Of a DNA stretch of 64,000 nucleotides, positions 51,201-64,000 are shown piece by piece. Source of the DNA: Rostratula benghalensis (lineage: Eukaryota > Chordata > Aves > Charadriiformes > Rostratulidae). The stretch is taken from NCBI GenBank assembly GCA_013399305.1, contig VXAI01000115.1, positions 2,250,782 to 2,314,781 of the forward strand. The letters are read 5' to 3'. Under the pieces are notes generated by a model, which had not been told where the DNA came from, made no database searches, and saw only the letters and a program-made list of their open reading frames with translations. Position 1 is the first letter of the stretch; the number at the start of each line of letters is the position of its first letter. The position numbers and the translations under genes were made by a program.

Positions 51201-52009
51201 TCCCCTCTTCCAGGTCCTTTCTTTGAAAATGAAAAACTGATAGCAACAAGCTCAAGTCAGGAAATGCAAACTGAAGTTATCAAAAGAAGTGCAGCTCAGC
51301 TCATTAAGAACTATAAGAAGTCATTAAACTGCATCTGGAATAAATGAAATATTATCAATAGAAAAAGTACAGAATTAGAACATTACATTTCCTACATGTG
51401 ATATAAGAAAAAAACCCCAAACTTATTTCTATACCATGGGATCATTTTACAGTGACAACCATTTTCTTCTCTTTCGTTAAGTAGGGTATAAAAATAGTAA
51501 GAAAAATTAAACACTTAAAATCTTCAAATGTATCCCAAAATTGCAGAACCATCCACAAAGCTTTTACAGCTTTAGCGTCAATTCTGAGGAAAATCTGGAG
51601 CAATGAGGTAGTTCTGGAGAGCTACACTTATGCCACTAATTTGAAAGCATAAATTGGATGTTCCTTGATAACACCACCAAGCAGTCAGATGAACTCTAAT
51701 CCTAAAGTAAAATAAAGTAACAAAGGACACCCCCTCCTCAAAAAGCCCACAGGGCATACCAGCTGATTATGGATGTGCAATTAGTACTTCCTAGAAGGGT
51801 TTTAAGGAAGATAGGCATGAACAAACTGGTTTTCTCTGTACATTTTTCACTTCATTTGAGCTCCTGATTTAGGCCTACCCCAGCTCGCACAGATTAAGAG
51901 TCAGCTGCCAAGCAGACCCAGCCACAGGGGTGACTTCAAAGGCAGGCTCAGCAGGCACCATGAGCCCTTCTGGCAGGTCCCAAGGCATTTGTTCTTAGGT
52001 GCAAAAGTG

Positions 52010-52560
52010 CTCGTTTTCCGTATGAGTCACTTAGAAGGGGAAAAAAAAAAGCCACGGTAATTATAGTTAAAACTGGGAGGGCGATGCAGCCCGCTGGAAC
52101 GGTTAATCACGGCGGAGGTGCTGCCCTGCCACGGCCCACTTCTCCCTGTGCCACAAGCCCAGCTCTTTTTAGGGGATACCTCTCGCAAAAACATAAGCAG
52201 GCCGTGTGTCTTCCAAAAAACAAAAAAAAAAAAAGCAAAGGAGCAGCCTTAATTAGTCTTATTTAACCAGTAATTTAGAACTGTACTAGCTTCATCTGGA
52301 AGCCACTCACTCAACGGCCATTGTTTCGGGGACACAATGCTGCCAGGTTTGGGGTTTGGGTTCTTCAACCGGATGCCCCTGACAGCCTCTGAGCGCCTTT
52401 TGCTTCTTCTCTCGGCCCCACAAGGTATCTGACAGCCTCATCTCTTAATACCACCGCAGCTACACTCCGGCGCCTTGTATCTCACATTACAGAACAACTG
52501 CAAACAGGAAACCTCAAGTCTAGTTTAGTGGTAACGAATTTCTGCGGAGCTCCAATACAG
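52010..52560. promoter_or_regulatory. CpG-enriched stretch in the 5' intron (possible alternative promoter or enhancer)
   Basis: By eye there are about 21 CpG in 550 bases, several-fold more than in the surrounding AT-rich intron. They cluster at 52081-52135 and 52440-52475. An AP-1-type TGAGTCA lies at 52023-52029. No clear TATA box, and no strong gene-strand donor next to it; a GTATGC donor-like site lies near 51759. It is too weak to be called a full CpG island with confidence. Confidence 0.3.
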
Positions 52561-55500
52561 CACAAAAGTTAAGCTTGGGGTTTTTTTTTTTATTTATTTT
52601 ATTTTTTTTTTGTCCTGTAAGTGGCTTTGAAGTCTTTTCAAAAGACACACAAAGAAACAGTGGAGAATACAGATGAGAAACACCCAGAAAGACATCCTTC
52701 CTGCTAAGAAGTCAGTACAGCACTTTACCATACACCAAAGAAGAAATTCCACTTTATATATGTTTATATAATAACGTATTAAAGGATGTTTGCAAAAAAA
52801 TTTCCCACACGATGTTTTCACGAAGCCTATCACACAAATCAGCTTGCCCAGATGAAAATAAGCAGGAACTCCTGCAAATGATCTTTTTAAAATGTGAACT
52901 CGCTGTTTAAGGAAAGGGAATCACAAAGCCTGCACCTCCTTGGTGAGACCCACACGTTTTCCCTGCAGCCCACAGTCTTGATGATGGCCATCCCTGATGG
53001 CTGTAGGCGATGGGCAAAGCCCTTTCCAGCTCTTCAAGCCCACTCCAGTGGGAAGGTGTAGCACCAGTATGCACCAGGCAAGAACAGTGGGGAAGCTCTC
53101 AAAGGCAGAGAATGCCACAGCACAAATACAGTGAGGGCCATCCCCCAGCTCACATCTTCTCTCCCTTCTTGTAAGCCAAAGTCACCTCATAGACACAGCT
53201 GCCCATTATTCAGGCTAAGACAGTTTCATAATTTGAGGCAGACAGTCTCAGAAAAAGTAGAAGTTGTAAGAAAAGGACACAATGCTGGCAGAACAGTAAC
53301 ACTCCGGAAAATATTATTAGATAAAATTGCTAACAGTTATGTGAGAAAGTAACAACTTTAGCCTCTAGAAAGAGGTAGAAAGAGAAAGCCATCAGGGCTG
53401 TTACAAGGTCGGCTGCTGCAGCACTAAAAGAACACCAATCTGAGTTCTGGCCTTCTATTAATTCATGCCATGCAACCCTAATTTCATGTGATGCTCGCTC
53501 CGTTTCACGCTGTGACCTTCATATGAGCTAACCTTCCTAATTTCATATTTTTTAATTTCATTAGTAATATTGCTATGCCATGAAATTTCCTGGTCTGAGG
53601 CAGTTCAAGATACAAATGCTTAATCAATGTGACAGTTTTTAAAACATATAACACTAAGTACTATCCTATTTATGTGGTAAGCACTCTGCTGTTTCAAAAA
53701 ATCTTTTGATGTCTTACTTAAAAAGAAAAGGACATTTCTGTACCCCTTCTGGAACAGCGTGCCTATTACAAAGTAGACAGTGTACCTTTTTTTGCTTCTG
53801 ACAGATTATTTAAATTTAAAAATTTGTTTGAAAGGAGAAAAACTGGTATTCTACAGGAACAAGTTGGTATTATAGTAAGGTATGTTAAAGTTCTGCAATA
53901 TTAGTTACGAGTCTTGTGACTTACCTATGCTTAAAAGATAAATAATGAAAATAATAGAAGTTACACAGAAAACATTTTAATAGATCTTTAGCTAAGATGA
54001 AATTGAGTATGGTGACCAACAAACAGGGCAAAGGGCTTATAATAACAACCTGGCTCAAATCTTTCCATAAACATGGAATGACTATTAAATTAAAATTGAC
54101 CAAGGACAAAATGGAATTAAAAAAAACCCCAAACAAATGTATTTCAGCTTGTTTAGGGTGGGATAGGCGGGGAGAGAGAGGGAAGAGGGTTTAAGACATT
54201 TGTATTTTTATTTCAGGTGGAAAGCAGGACGAAGATTTACACAGTACTGGCAACTTTCTAGAGACCAGGCAAAAACTCACAAGAATTTTTGTAGTTAGAT
54301 AATTTTTTTAGTGCTTCAGCCAACCCAGATGGTATTTTTAGAAGAAGGTATTTCCCCGTATCTTAAAGACTATACAAACTTGCATCTTTTCATGCCCTCT
54401 TATTTCATACTTAGCAGAAAACACAAGGAGTGTGAATTACTAAGATCTCATTGCTGGGTTTAGTCTGTCGCAAGAAGGGGAATATAACAAAGTCTGAACA
54501 TAAGGCAATTCCAACCAGAGATAGCTGGCTAAAATCCCTTCCTACCAACCTCTTCCTCCAGCCTTTAGCCCCCACATGGCTTGTGCCATCTGTCCTCAAC
54601 CTCCCTTTGCTGCAAGCTCCATCAGCAGACAAGCTCTTGTTCTGACTCCATCAGCAGCCTACATAGAGGCAACTACTGCAGGTGGCCTGTGTAATTCTTG
54701 GGTGCAGAGTGAACACTACAAAACCCCAAACGCTGCCTCACTGCTAAATAAATACAGTGAGAGGGTCAGCGAAGATCATCAGCTCACCTTTTCCTGAATT
54801 CTTTTAAAAGCAGTTTCAGAAAAGCCACACAGCTAATAAACAGCTTGACTGTGCTAAAGGAAACTTCTGGGAAAAGAGACCTCTCTTGCCTTTAAAAGAG
54901 CCTCAATGATTAATAGCCACATCTCCACATCGGTTTACGTGTGTTTCTTTAAAGTCAGAGACAGGGGTAAGCTTTGTGTTTTTGATGTTGCTCTGGACTG
55001 TTATCTCTCCGTTCCTCCCAGCAGACAACATTTAAGCTTACCTGTACATTGGGAAATACATGGGGGAAAACAAAAAACCAAAACCCACCAAGTTAGGAGG
55101 GCAAGGTCCAGGAAAAATACAACATACATTAGGCATCTTGACAAGACAAAATTACAAATCACTTTACATTGAACCAGCCTCTCCATAGTTTCCTTACAAA
55201 AAGAGGGCAGGAGGAAGCCAAGTACATGAGAATATAGGAAAAAAAAAATAAAAAATGAGAGGACATTTAGGTAATATTATCTATATAACAGACTGACAAA
55301 ACATGCTCTGCGGAGGAACAAATTAAGTGTATCGCTGTTCATGCACTTTCATCTTCACTGTCAATAAACCTTCCTTCTCACCTTCAAATTAAAACAGCCA
55401 GCCACTCAGAATAAGGGGAACACCAGGAAATTTTACAAAGGAGACATCCTTGAATTTCTTTCAAGATTAAAAAAAGAAAAAAAAGGCTCAAACATTCAAT

Positions 55501-58264
55501 GGTCTGCAGGAATTATACTTCAGTAGAAGCGTTAGTACATTTATGTATTGTATAAACAAAGAACAGCCCTCAGACATAAGAAGTTTAACCTTGATCTCGC
55601 ACAGAAGGACAAAGCTCAGAATCACTGTGGATTGCTATGTTTTACTGCTAATCCCTTGAAACACTGTTACCTACTTTTCAAGAGATTTCACTTTAAACTG
55701 TCTATAAAATGCTGAAAATAAAATTGAACTGCTGACCTTCTGTTCCCCAATAGAAATATCATATATTCACTTTTTAACTAGAAAGAGGAAGAGATGTTTG
55801 TTCAGTTCAAAAACGCATTTATTCCCAACCAAAGCTGTCAAAGGAAAAAAAGAGTACATTGTCCATTTCCAGACAATGTTCACTTTATAGTCTTAAGCAA
55901 TTTATCAATTGCTTTACAAAAAACCCCATTCAGTCTACCTCATGACAGTAGGAAAATGTGAAAAATATGTATATTAAAACAATTTTTAAAATACTTAGTG
56001 TGCTGTGAGCTAGAAAGTTAAGGGCCCTGTTCAGACTGTGTTTCTGTGACCTTCCCAGTTTACTGTCATTACAAATACTGAAAAAAATCTCATACTTATG
56101 GATTTTTTTTTACCAGGTCACATGGACCAAAATTTTGATTCAACATAAAAAAGGTGCATGTGACAGTGGAAAAAAAAAAAAAAATAATTAAGATACTTCT
56201 GAGTTTAACTCTCAAGGCAAAGTTCCACAGATTTTTCCCTGAAATGGCAGTTACTGAACACCTATTCCTCATACCTAACAGAGTTTCTTGGGCAAAAACC
56301 TACTTTCTAGAAGCAGAATCTTTGAATATTACAGGTAAAAATAATCACTGGATGCATTCTTGATCCTGTGCTTATGTACGTACCCAAGGAGGCAGCTTGA
56401 AGGATACAGTGTTAGATTTCATTAAGAAACAGCTAACACCATTACATTTATTCCTGTATAAATCTGTACATTTTCCTCAAGACGACTGGACCACAAGACA
56501 GTTACTTGCAAAGCCATCCTTTTAATTTCCTGATCAGACACGTACCAAGAGAAAGCACAATTTAAATGAAGAGACACTCCTGGATCTCGTACGAGACGTG
56601 AGCGAATGCTGCAGTTTTACAGATCTTTTGGCAGTCAGACTGACTGCTGTGCTAACGCTACACAAGCAGGAAATCATCAGCCCATGCAAAAACCGCCCCC
56701 CCAGTCTCCTCCTGAAGTTATCTGTCCTCCTGCCATCCAACAGCTCTTCACAGTCAAGACAGGCATCCTCCCCTTACCACTCCCAAAACACAAGTGCAGA
56801 GGAAACTCTATCCCTCGAGCTTTTCAAAATAAGACAAGTTTCAAACCAACCTGTCTTATATGCTTTAACTGCATGCTAAATTTTCAGTCTGGAATGCTAA
56901 CAGCATTCATTCATTTCAGTCAAGTTATTTCTTACATAGTCCGGCACTTGTGAGTGCTCTGCCACTTTTAGATTAGAGCAGCAAGCTGTTATTAATTCTT
57001 CAGTTGAAAAGGAGGGGCACAAAACAGGGAGAAAAACACCATTCACCGAAGGAGAAAAAAGGATGAAAGGGGATTTACTGAAACCCTTCTACCAGGTGTG
57101 TTCCAGAGAACACAGGCTGCTGTAAGCACATTAGGAAGATGTTCCATAATCTGAACTCTTATGTTGCAGCTCAGGGGTCAGCTGCTTTAACACAGCTCAC
57201 ACAGACAACCTAAAAAGTTGTTCCACGACTGTTCCCCCAACATCATTTTCCACTGCACCAGAACTGCCACCTAAAAAGATAATTTTCTGAAAGCAAACTT
57301 TTACCGGGTAAAAACTAACAATATCTACCTTTTTTTTTTTCCACAGAAGCAGTTACCCAGAACAAAAAGTGCCTGGTGACACCAAAGTCTTGTTCTTTTT
57401 TTTATTCCCACTCTCAGCTCCAGTGCTTGAACAAAACTTAATCTTTCCAAACTCCTCTAAATCTCATTGTACTGTTTTATCTTCTGCCAGCAATGTCTCA
57501 CTTTTCTGAATAAAGTCTCCCTGCAATAAATAAATTGGTTCAAAACTAAACACGTGGCTGTGGCTGCTACATGACATTCCTTTTCATCCACCAATGTTGT
57601 GTACTCTTACACTGATGAGACATTCTATTCTCACACACTCACAGACACATTTTCTTCCTCACTCCCACCAGATAACAATAAAATGCATCAACAAATGTGA
57701 AAGGGAATAATAGTAGCCAAATAATTTCTGAAGATGGAAACACACTGTGGGTATTAATATCTGTATTAGGGTCAACATTAAATAAAGGAAAAATGGGTTC
57801 AAAACCACAGATCTAAAATTTGGAATTTACCCACAGTACCCACTTGTAGATCAACACAAAATTTAAAATTTATGTTGCTAGTGAGTTTCAGTGAAAGTGA
57901 CTATGCCATCATCTTTTCATATACAAGCCGAGTTGAGAACCACACAAAACATTTAGTAATTGACGGCTTCTTGTAGTATCTCAGTACTAGTAGTACTGTA
58001 GTCAAAACTCAAGTGACACACCACAACCCTGTTTTAAGTAATATTACAACAGAAGCAGACAATATCTTCATTGTCTAAATTAGATCTTCAAGCAGCCAAT
58101 AGTGTTACTAAATTTGCATCAGGCCTCAACAAAAAAAAAAAAAAAAAAAAGCTTTCGAAAGAAAACTCATAAACATTGAGAGTTGTGGAGCAGTGTACGA
58201 AAAGAGTGGCATGTTACAATCTCTTGGCACATCAAAAGTAGGAGCAAGTAAATAAGAATTCAAA

Positions 58265-58310
58265 ACTTACCTCAAGGTGGAGAAGAGAATAGAGAGAAAG
58301 GGGAAGACAT
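58265..58310 (-). other. Polypyrimidine-AG/GTAAGT juxtaposition in the NCK2 5' intron
   Basis: Read on the gene strand, a pyrimidine-rich stretch of about 35 bases (TTCCCCTTTCTCTC and onward) runs into CCACCTTGAG followed at once by GTAAGTTTT, with the junction at 58271/58270. This is the layout of a zero-length exon or ratchet point. The acceptor ends in GAG rather than CAG, which weakens it. Confidence 0.25.
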
Positions 58311-58544
58311 ATGCATCCCTTTCTCCCCCTGGACCTACGGGAGAACTTACAGAAGAGATATCCCTTTTCCTTTCCCGCATCATAGAACATCTGAATGCTT
58401 CAACTGACTAATACCAAGCACTTTTATTTTATTTGTTCTTTAGTTCTTTGCTGAAAATTAAGGCCTGAGGTACAGGTCTTGGACTGAAGTGCTATTTGAT
58501 GCCTTGTTTCTGCTCTTCTAAACCTCAGACCTGAAACCAAATGA

Positions 58545-59329
58545 AACGTTGAGGAACCTAATGAAATTCAACAAGGACAAGTGTTCTGTACCTAGGGAGG
58601 AATAAAGCCATGCACCGGTACAGGTTAGGGGCTGACCTGCTGAAAAGCAGCTCTGTAGAGAGACCAGGGAGTCCTGGGGGACAGCACGCTGACCGTGAGG
58701 CAGCAGTGTGCCCTGGTGGCCGAGAAGGCCAATGGTCTCCTGGAGTATATTAAAAAGAGCGCGGCCAGCAGGTGGAGAGAGATCACCCTCCCCCTCTATT
58801 CTGCACTGGTGGGGCCACATCTACAGTATTGTGTCCAGTTCTGGGCACCCCAGTTCAGGAAGACAAGAAACTGCTGGACAGAGCTACAAAAATGATCAAG
58901 AGACTGAAGCATTTCTCTTATGAGAAGAGGCTGAGACACCTGGGGCTGTTTAGCCTGGAGAAGACTGAAAGGGGACCTCATCAATGCTTATAAATATCTA
59001 AAGGGTGTGGGTGTCAAGAGGACAGGGCCAGACTCCTCTCAGTAGTGCCTGGTGACAGGACAAGGGGCAGTGGGCAGAAGCTGGAACACAGGAAATTCCA
59101 AAACAACATGAGGAAGAACTTCTTCACTTTAAGGGTGACAGAGCACTGGAACAGGCTGCCCAGAGAGGTGATGGGAGTCTCCATCTCTGGAGACACTCAA
59201 AACCCACCTGGATGCATTCCTGTCCAACCTGTTCTAGGCAAACCTGCTTTGGCAGGGGGGTTGGACTGAGGGGGTTGGAGATGATCTCTTCCAATCCCTA
59301 CCATTCTGTGATGCTGTGTGATTCTGTGA
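58545..59329 (+). mobile_element. CR1 LINE fragment, 5'-truncated, plus strand
   Basis: This 785-bp 3' fragment of a CR1 element lies antisense to NCK2. It begins in reverse-transcriptase sequence (LMKFNKDKCS). It then reads QQCALVAEKANGLLEYIKKS, LYSALVGPHLQYCVQFWAP, ATKMIKRLKHFSYEKRLRHL and GLFSLEKT, and ends with MRKNFFTLRVTEHWNRLPRE. Frame breaks, for example just after WAPQF near 58860, and stop codons show it is inactive. The 3' end has ATTCTGTG-type repeats at 59303-59328, diagnostic of CR1. The loss of 5' sequence is typical of incomplete reverse transcription. Confidence 0.93.
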
Positions 59330-59541
59330 AACCAAGCTTCAGTTCCAAAAAAGTAAGCACTACTGTACCACTGCATTAAATGCTGCCTCTGGTTTTGTTA
59401 CTCTTATTTTTAATGATTCTACAGAATCCATCAGGGTACTGGTTCAGGATGCAGAGATGCCCAGCCACCTCTTACAGGCCAGAGTCTGACTAGTGTGACT
59501 CAAGTCTGACCAGTGACATGCCTTGTACCATCATTTTCCTT

Positions 59542-59575
59542 AGCTTCTCCTGAACCACAGCTTCTCCTGAACCAC
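59542..59575 (+). repeat. Perfect tandem duplication of 17 bp
   Basis: AGCTTCTCCTGAACCAC is repeated twice head to tail without a mismatch. About 60 bases earlier (59483-59518) there is another imperfect pair around AGTCTGAC. Confidence 0.9.
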
Positions 59576-62500
59576 AGCAGGTCACAGCAACCTACTGATC
59601 TCTCTGCCACCACCTTCTTTCCTGCAGAACACACAGCAGCAGCTGCTCCTCATACAACCGGACATAAACCCATAATACATATGGGACACTCCCATTTGGG
59701 CCACCAGTTACTTGGTTACAGCTCACGGCTCGAGTCATCCTGAAATTTCAGCAACTTAAGGTATCCAAAAAGTATGTTATAGCAGCCGTGCCCAAAGCAC
59801 AGCTCAGCAGTTGAGAATGCAAGATTCCACTACTCTTCTGACAAAAAAACCCTCAATTTCTAAAGAGCACAACTCTCAAAACCTTGCTCACCAGCTAGCT
59901 TCAAAACCAGTTTTATAAACTTACACAAACGCACCCCCAGGTTTGTAGTTCTAGTCAAAACATTAAAGTAAACCGAAGGATGTCACACCCTTTTCTGTTG
60001 AGATAAATGCTTTAACTTACCAAACACCTTGATCTTCATCATCATAAACCAGCACTCTCACCAGCAATAATGGAACAGACCTTTCCAGATCCTATACAAA
60101 TCCAGAGCTGGTAGAAAATGCCATTCGGTAATCTCAAGGGAGAACTAAGAATGGAAAACTAATACTGTTTAATCTTGAAAGACAAGAGATCAAATATGAA
60201 GAGAGGTCTAATGCTCATTCAACAGCATTTTTTGGGGCTGGTATGTGATAACTTGAGAACTAATGGTATGAGACAGCCCAGCTTATCAGGGAATGGGCTA
60301 AGCAAGAAAAAAAAAAAAAAATCCTACTGATTTTGGTGCAAGATAGAGAATTCAAATCAGCCTCTTGGGAAAATCCACATCCCCCAAACTGCCTGTTGCT
60401 TCAGGCAATGGATCTTTTTAACATTATCTGCAATAGTTTGCTTGCATCAGAGCAGACTCTTAACTTGTATATAGGAACATGTCAGTTAAGATGTCAGTAT
60501 TTCCCATTAAGAAAAAAATAACCAGGCTAGAGGTAAATTTTATAGGACAGCAGGAAGAGGTGGAACAAGTCATCAGAGGGAAAAGAAGTGCTAAAATGAA
60601 ATGCAAGTACTCAGACTAGTGAGGAAAAAAAACTTGTGTGAGTAGCAATGACAGCAGCAAGGGATTTGCTGGAAGGCTTGCACATACAGCTGCCAAATCA
60701 AAAAGCCAAAGTAGGTTCATTTAAAAGAATGCAAAGAAGGAAAAAGGGTGACAGAGCAGGTAGAAAATAAGCTGCTCAGAGGGTCTATTACAGGGAACAA
60801 CTATGAGCAGCTGGCACAGACAACAGCCTACAAAATAAGAAGGGAGAAGATGAGAAGCTGCAGGGAATCCCTGAAACAAAAGGGTGTGAAGAGAGAGCAC
60901 AAAGGAAAGTGGGAGTTAAACCCAGGAGACTGCAAGGAGCCTGTGATGTCTTAAAATGAGACTCTCAAAACTTCAAATCAGGGAAAGAAAAAGAGACGGT
61001 AAATGGTTTGTGTCTGTATGCATGGTATTCTATGCCTTGCATTGCTACTGGCTTCAAAAAATAAACAACACAACAAGCTCATTTTCTCAGTCCTCTCTTC
61101 TTAGTACCATTTGAGCTTTGTTACTACAGTGCAAACAGTAATTGTAATCCAAGATTAATTAACCAAGTTATTAAAAACAGAATTCCACAGTAAATATACC
61201 ACACTAACCTTTAAATATTTTCTGTTCTGTGAAACCCACACATTTCAGCAGTTATCCAGAGTGCCTCTGGGTAATGCACATAAAACCATTTGCCAGACAC
61301 AAAATGAGATTAACTACGTGTACAGTCCCTTCCCATTCATTAAAGGAGTGTATTTCAGCAAACCGAACTGATGTTTAATATCATAATACATTTGGTGTAA
61401 CACTGTTTGAATGTCATGTTCACCATTTGAATATGTTATATGGAACATGTTAAGAGCACTACGGAAAATACATGTTTACAGGTTTAGCTGTATTCCTACC
61501 ACACACCAATTCCAACACGAACAATGAATCATTTAAAGTTCCCTCAAAGCCTCCACACCAGAAGAACTGCCTTCCAGCCACTATCAAATGGACAAACAGG
61601 CCTTCAACTGATTTTATAAGTGCCCTACACCAACACTGGCTGCACAACCGCTTCTCCAGAGTGCCAACTGGAGCAGCAGGCCCCACAGAGCCACCCAACA
61701 GGCACAGCACTCCTCAGAAACCGGAGGGGATGGCATCTCCAGGAGGCATCTGCAAGCAGGAGGTGGAAACAGCTCTTTCATGGGGCAGTTAGACCTTGGA
61801 GTCAGCCTCAGCTGCTAATCTGCTTCCTCCTTCAGGAGGGTTTGGGATTGCTGACCCATCCCTGTGTTGACAGGGCCCTATCGCACTGCACAGAGCTGGC
61901 ACAAGGACTTCTCCCGCACTCCACATCCCGAAAGCCTCAGGATGACTTTCCCCAACCTATGCCTTTATGTGCAACACTCAGCTAAATGACAAACACTTTC
62001 AGCATGTCAGGATACCCTCCCTGTGATGTACCCTAACTGCATAAAGCTGTGTTGAAGAGCTTCTCAAGATCCTATTCTAAGCCGTCCCTCAGAAGCACAG
62101 CCTACATTCAAATCTTTTATCTGAAACTGGTGTAACACAGGGATATGTTTATTTAGTAACCACAGAAATAGGGGCTCAATAACCAGTTCTACCGGTGGCA
62201 TTCCTCTGAACACTGGTCAGAGCAGTAAGGTGGGTCACTGCACGTTTTGTGCTCAGTTCACAAATATACTTGGGCACAAGCTTAACCTTAGCTTACTCAC
62301 ATACATCTATTTCATATCTATAGCTTAACTCATAGCTATATTAATGAGCAACACAGGAGATTCTTTTCAGCAGACAAAGCTTTCTTGTGGCTCAGAAAAA
62401 CTGACATGCTGGATGACAAGACAAAGTCCATACTGGCTATCAATCCACAAAACAACTTCCACAAGGAAAAATGTGGTTATTGTTTTGTTTTTACTGAACT

Positions 62501-64000
62501 GAATTTTCACGTGTTGAGGAAAATTGTACAGCGTACTCTGATGAGTAACTGAAATCCATGTGGGTTCAAAAGGCCATTTATGGGCCATAACAGGTTCCAT
62601 TGACACCTACCTGAGCTGCATCTAAAGCTACCACAGCTGGAAAAAACATCAGAGATAAATGACTCTTAATCATCTATTTTGATGTTATTAGTAAATAAAA
62701 GCATGCCTGTACTTGCATGCAAAGAACTACAATTACTACAAAGAGAAACAGAAAAAACGTAGTAAAAAAAAAATCTTTTAAAAGTACTAAAATTGCATTC
62801 ATTCAGGGAAGATCAATTTATTTGGGGGGTATACCTGTGGTTATGGGGGTGTAGGAGTGGGATTAAAGTGTTCTTCCCTACTGTCCACAATTACAGGTTA
62901 GAAAATATTATTCCATTAGCAAAACATAATAGGCAGTATTCTATAAATTCATTTATTATATTAAATGTCAATATATTCAAGAAGTGCCAAAGATGCATTC
63001 AAAGGCCTAAACCTGATACTTTAGGCACCTGGAATAATTGACATAATTCCAGAAAACTTTTCTTTTTTTTCAGGGAAAGGAATCCAGGCATCCACTCAGT
63101 ACACGCCTTGCATTCTCTTAGCTGTTGTCAGAATCAAACTTCCCCATAACTCATACAAAACACTAAGAATAGGCATTGTTTTCCTCGGGTTTAAACTCCT
63201 CAAAAATCAACACCTACAAACGTGCTGATCCACAGAAAAATACCAAGAAATATTGGCATTTGATCTACCACACACAGCTCCATCACGTTGGAATGCCTGT
63301 GGTGCTTTTACCTCTTTAAACGAGGAGGAGGATCAGCCCTTCAGAAGCTGTGAGCAGGTCCCCAGCCTCATAACACAAGGAGCACCTTCGTGTGGTGGGT
63401 ACCTTTACAGACTGAGCTTTCCACCAAACGTTGTGGTAGTGTAGCCACTGACACCCGATCACAGTTTAGCAAATTTGCTGAGTACTAAGAAACTGATAAC
63501 TTTGCTTGTACTCGTTTGCATCTGATCTCTTCAAACAAACTCCCTCCTGTGTACAGAGGTATCCCTGAGATCGAACAGTACATTCCAGAAAGGGGTATCA
63601 AGCCTCAAAAAATTATACTATTAAAGAACATTTCCCAGGAGATTTTATCTAAGCATTATCGCTGAAACACACAAGCATAAAAAAAAAAAAAAAAAAACCA
63701 AACCTGCTAGAGGCACATACTAATACTGCAATCACTTTTCAAAATACTTTATTGTGAAAATACACAATGCAATCTATTTTTGATTCCAAGACTGTAAGTG
63801 AATGAGGAACAAGTTATAAAATACAGACTACCACTACATGCAATATGATGTTCAAAACCAATTCAAATGCTTTTAGGTTAGTTTCAGATTTGCAATAACT
63901 GAACAATTGCAATAAACTGCCAGAACACTAGACTTCATCTGTAATTCGTACTGATCTAATTGCAGAAATAACAGAATTTTTCATTAAATACACAATGCCT

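Larger units (their letters stand above)
44396..64000 (-). other. Probable NCK2 5' intron sequence (partial)
   Basis: The acceptor at 44397-44396 shows the transcript continues upstream. No coding frame, typical first exon or full CpG island is visible in these 19.6 kb, so most or all of it is probably the 5' intron, which is long in mammalian NCK2. Contents: juxtaposed splice signals at 45179-45260 and 58265-58310, a CpG-enriched stretch at 52010-52560, a CR1 copy on the opposite strand at 58545-59329, short tandem repeats near 59,480-59,580, a TTTTA microsatellite at 44895-44920, and A runs at 48664-48683, 58132-58150 and 63679-63698. Another GTAAGT-type donor on the gene strand lies at 53924-53919 without an obvious partner. 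A promoter within the window is not excluded. Confidence 0.6.

Noticed and set aside
59542..59575. Tandem 17-bp repeats as the beginning of a CRISPR-like or minisatellite array
   Set aside because: Only two copies without spacers; simple slippage in a vertebrate intron.
1..64000. tRNA, rRNA or known small RNA genes
   Set aside because: I scanned by eye for tRNA A/B boxes and snoRNA-like boxes and found nothing convincing; tRNAscan-SE and Infernal were not available and could still find weak cases.

Overview
The window reads as vertebrate nuclear DNA, most likely from a bird. It is AT-rich, non-coding over more than 98% of its length, and contains 5'-truncated CR1 LINE copies of avian type. 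The copy at 58.5-59.3 kb ends in ATTCTGTG-like repeats, the usual CR1 3' end. There are no bacterial-style operons, no tRNA or rRNA genes and no CRISPR array. The species cannot be fixed from the sequence alone.

I can support one protein-coding gene: NCK2 (the SH3-SH3-SH3-SH2 adaptor Nck2/Grb4) on the minus strand. Its complete coding sequence lies in three exons: 44379-44154 (residues 1-75 plus one base), 23679-22958 (residues 76-316) and 12263-12069 (residues 317-380 plus stop). Joined at GT-AG sites with matching phases they give 380 codons, the length I know for mammalian NCK2. The three SH3 tryptophan pairs (38/39, 148/149, 234/235) and the SH2 phosphotyrosine-binding arginine (311) fall at the positions used in the human literature. 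The paralogue NCK1 is excluded by the N-terminus and the linkers.

Layout: 1 to about 11,110 is downstream flank with no recognisable gene, including a 183-bp direct repeat present twice 2,049 bp apart. About 11,110-12,068 is the probable 3' UTR, ending at an AATAAA with a strong G-rich downstream element. 12,264-22,957 is an intron holding a sense-oriented CR1 fragment and a shorter CR1 tail. 23,680-44,153 is a second intron (20.5 kb). 44,380-44,395 is the last 16 nt of the 5' UTR. 44,396-64,000 is most likely part of the long 5' intron; no first exon or full CpG island is visible, so the promoter is probably beyond the right-hand edge. A modest CpG-enriched stretch at 52.0-52.56 kb is the best internal candidate for an alternative promoter or enhancer.

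Points worth a second look are mostly about expression of this gene: an upstream ATG opening a frame that overlaps the NCK2 start; juxtaposed splice-acceptor/donor sequences in the 5' intron that resemble recursive-splicing sites, one with a downstream mini-exon layout; and a very long T tract at the acceptor of the last coding exon. I found no new gene system, and most of the window looks like ordinary intron and flank.
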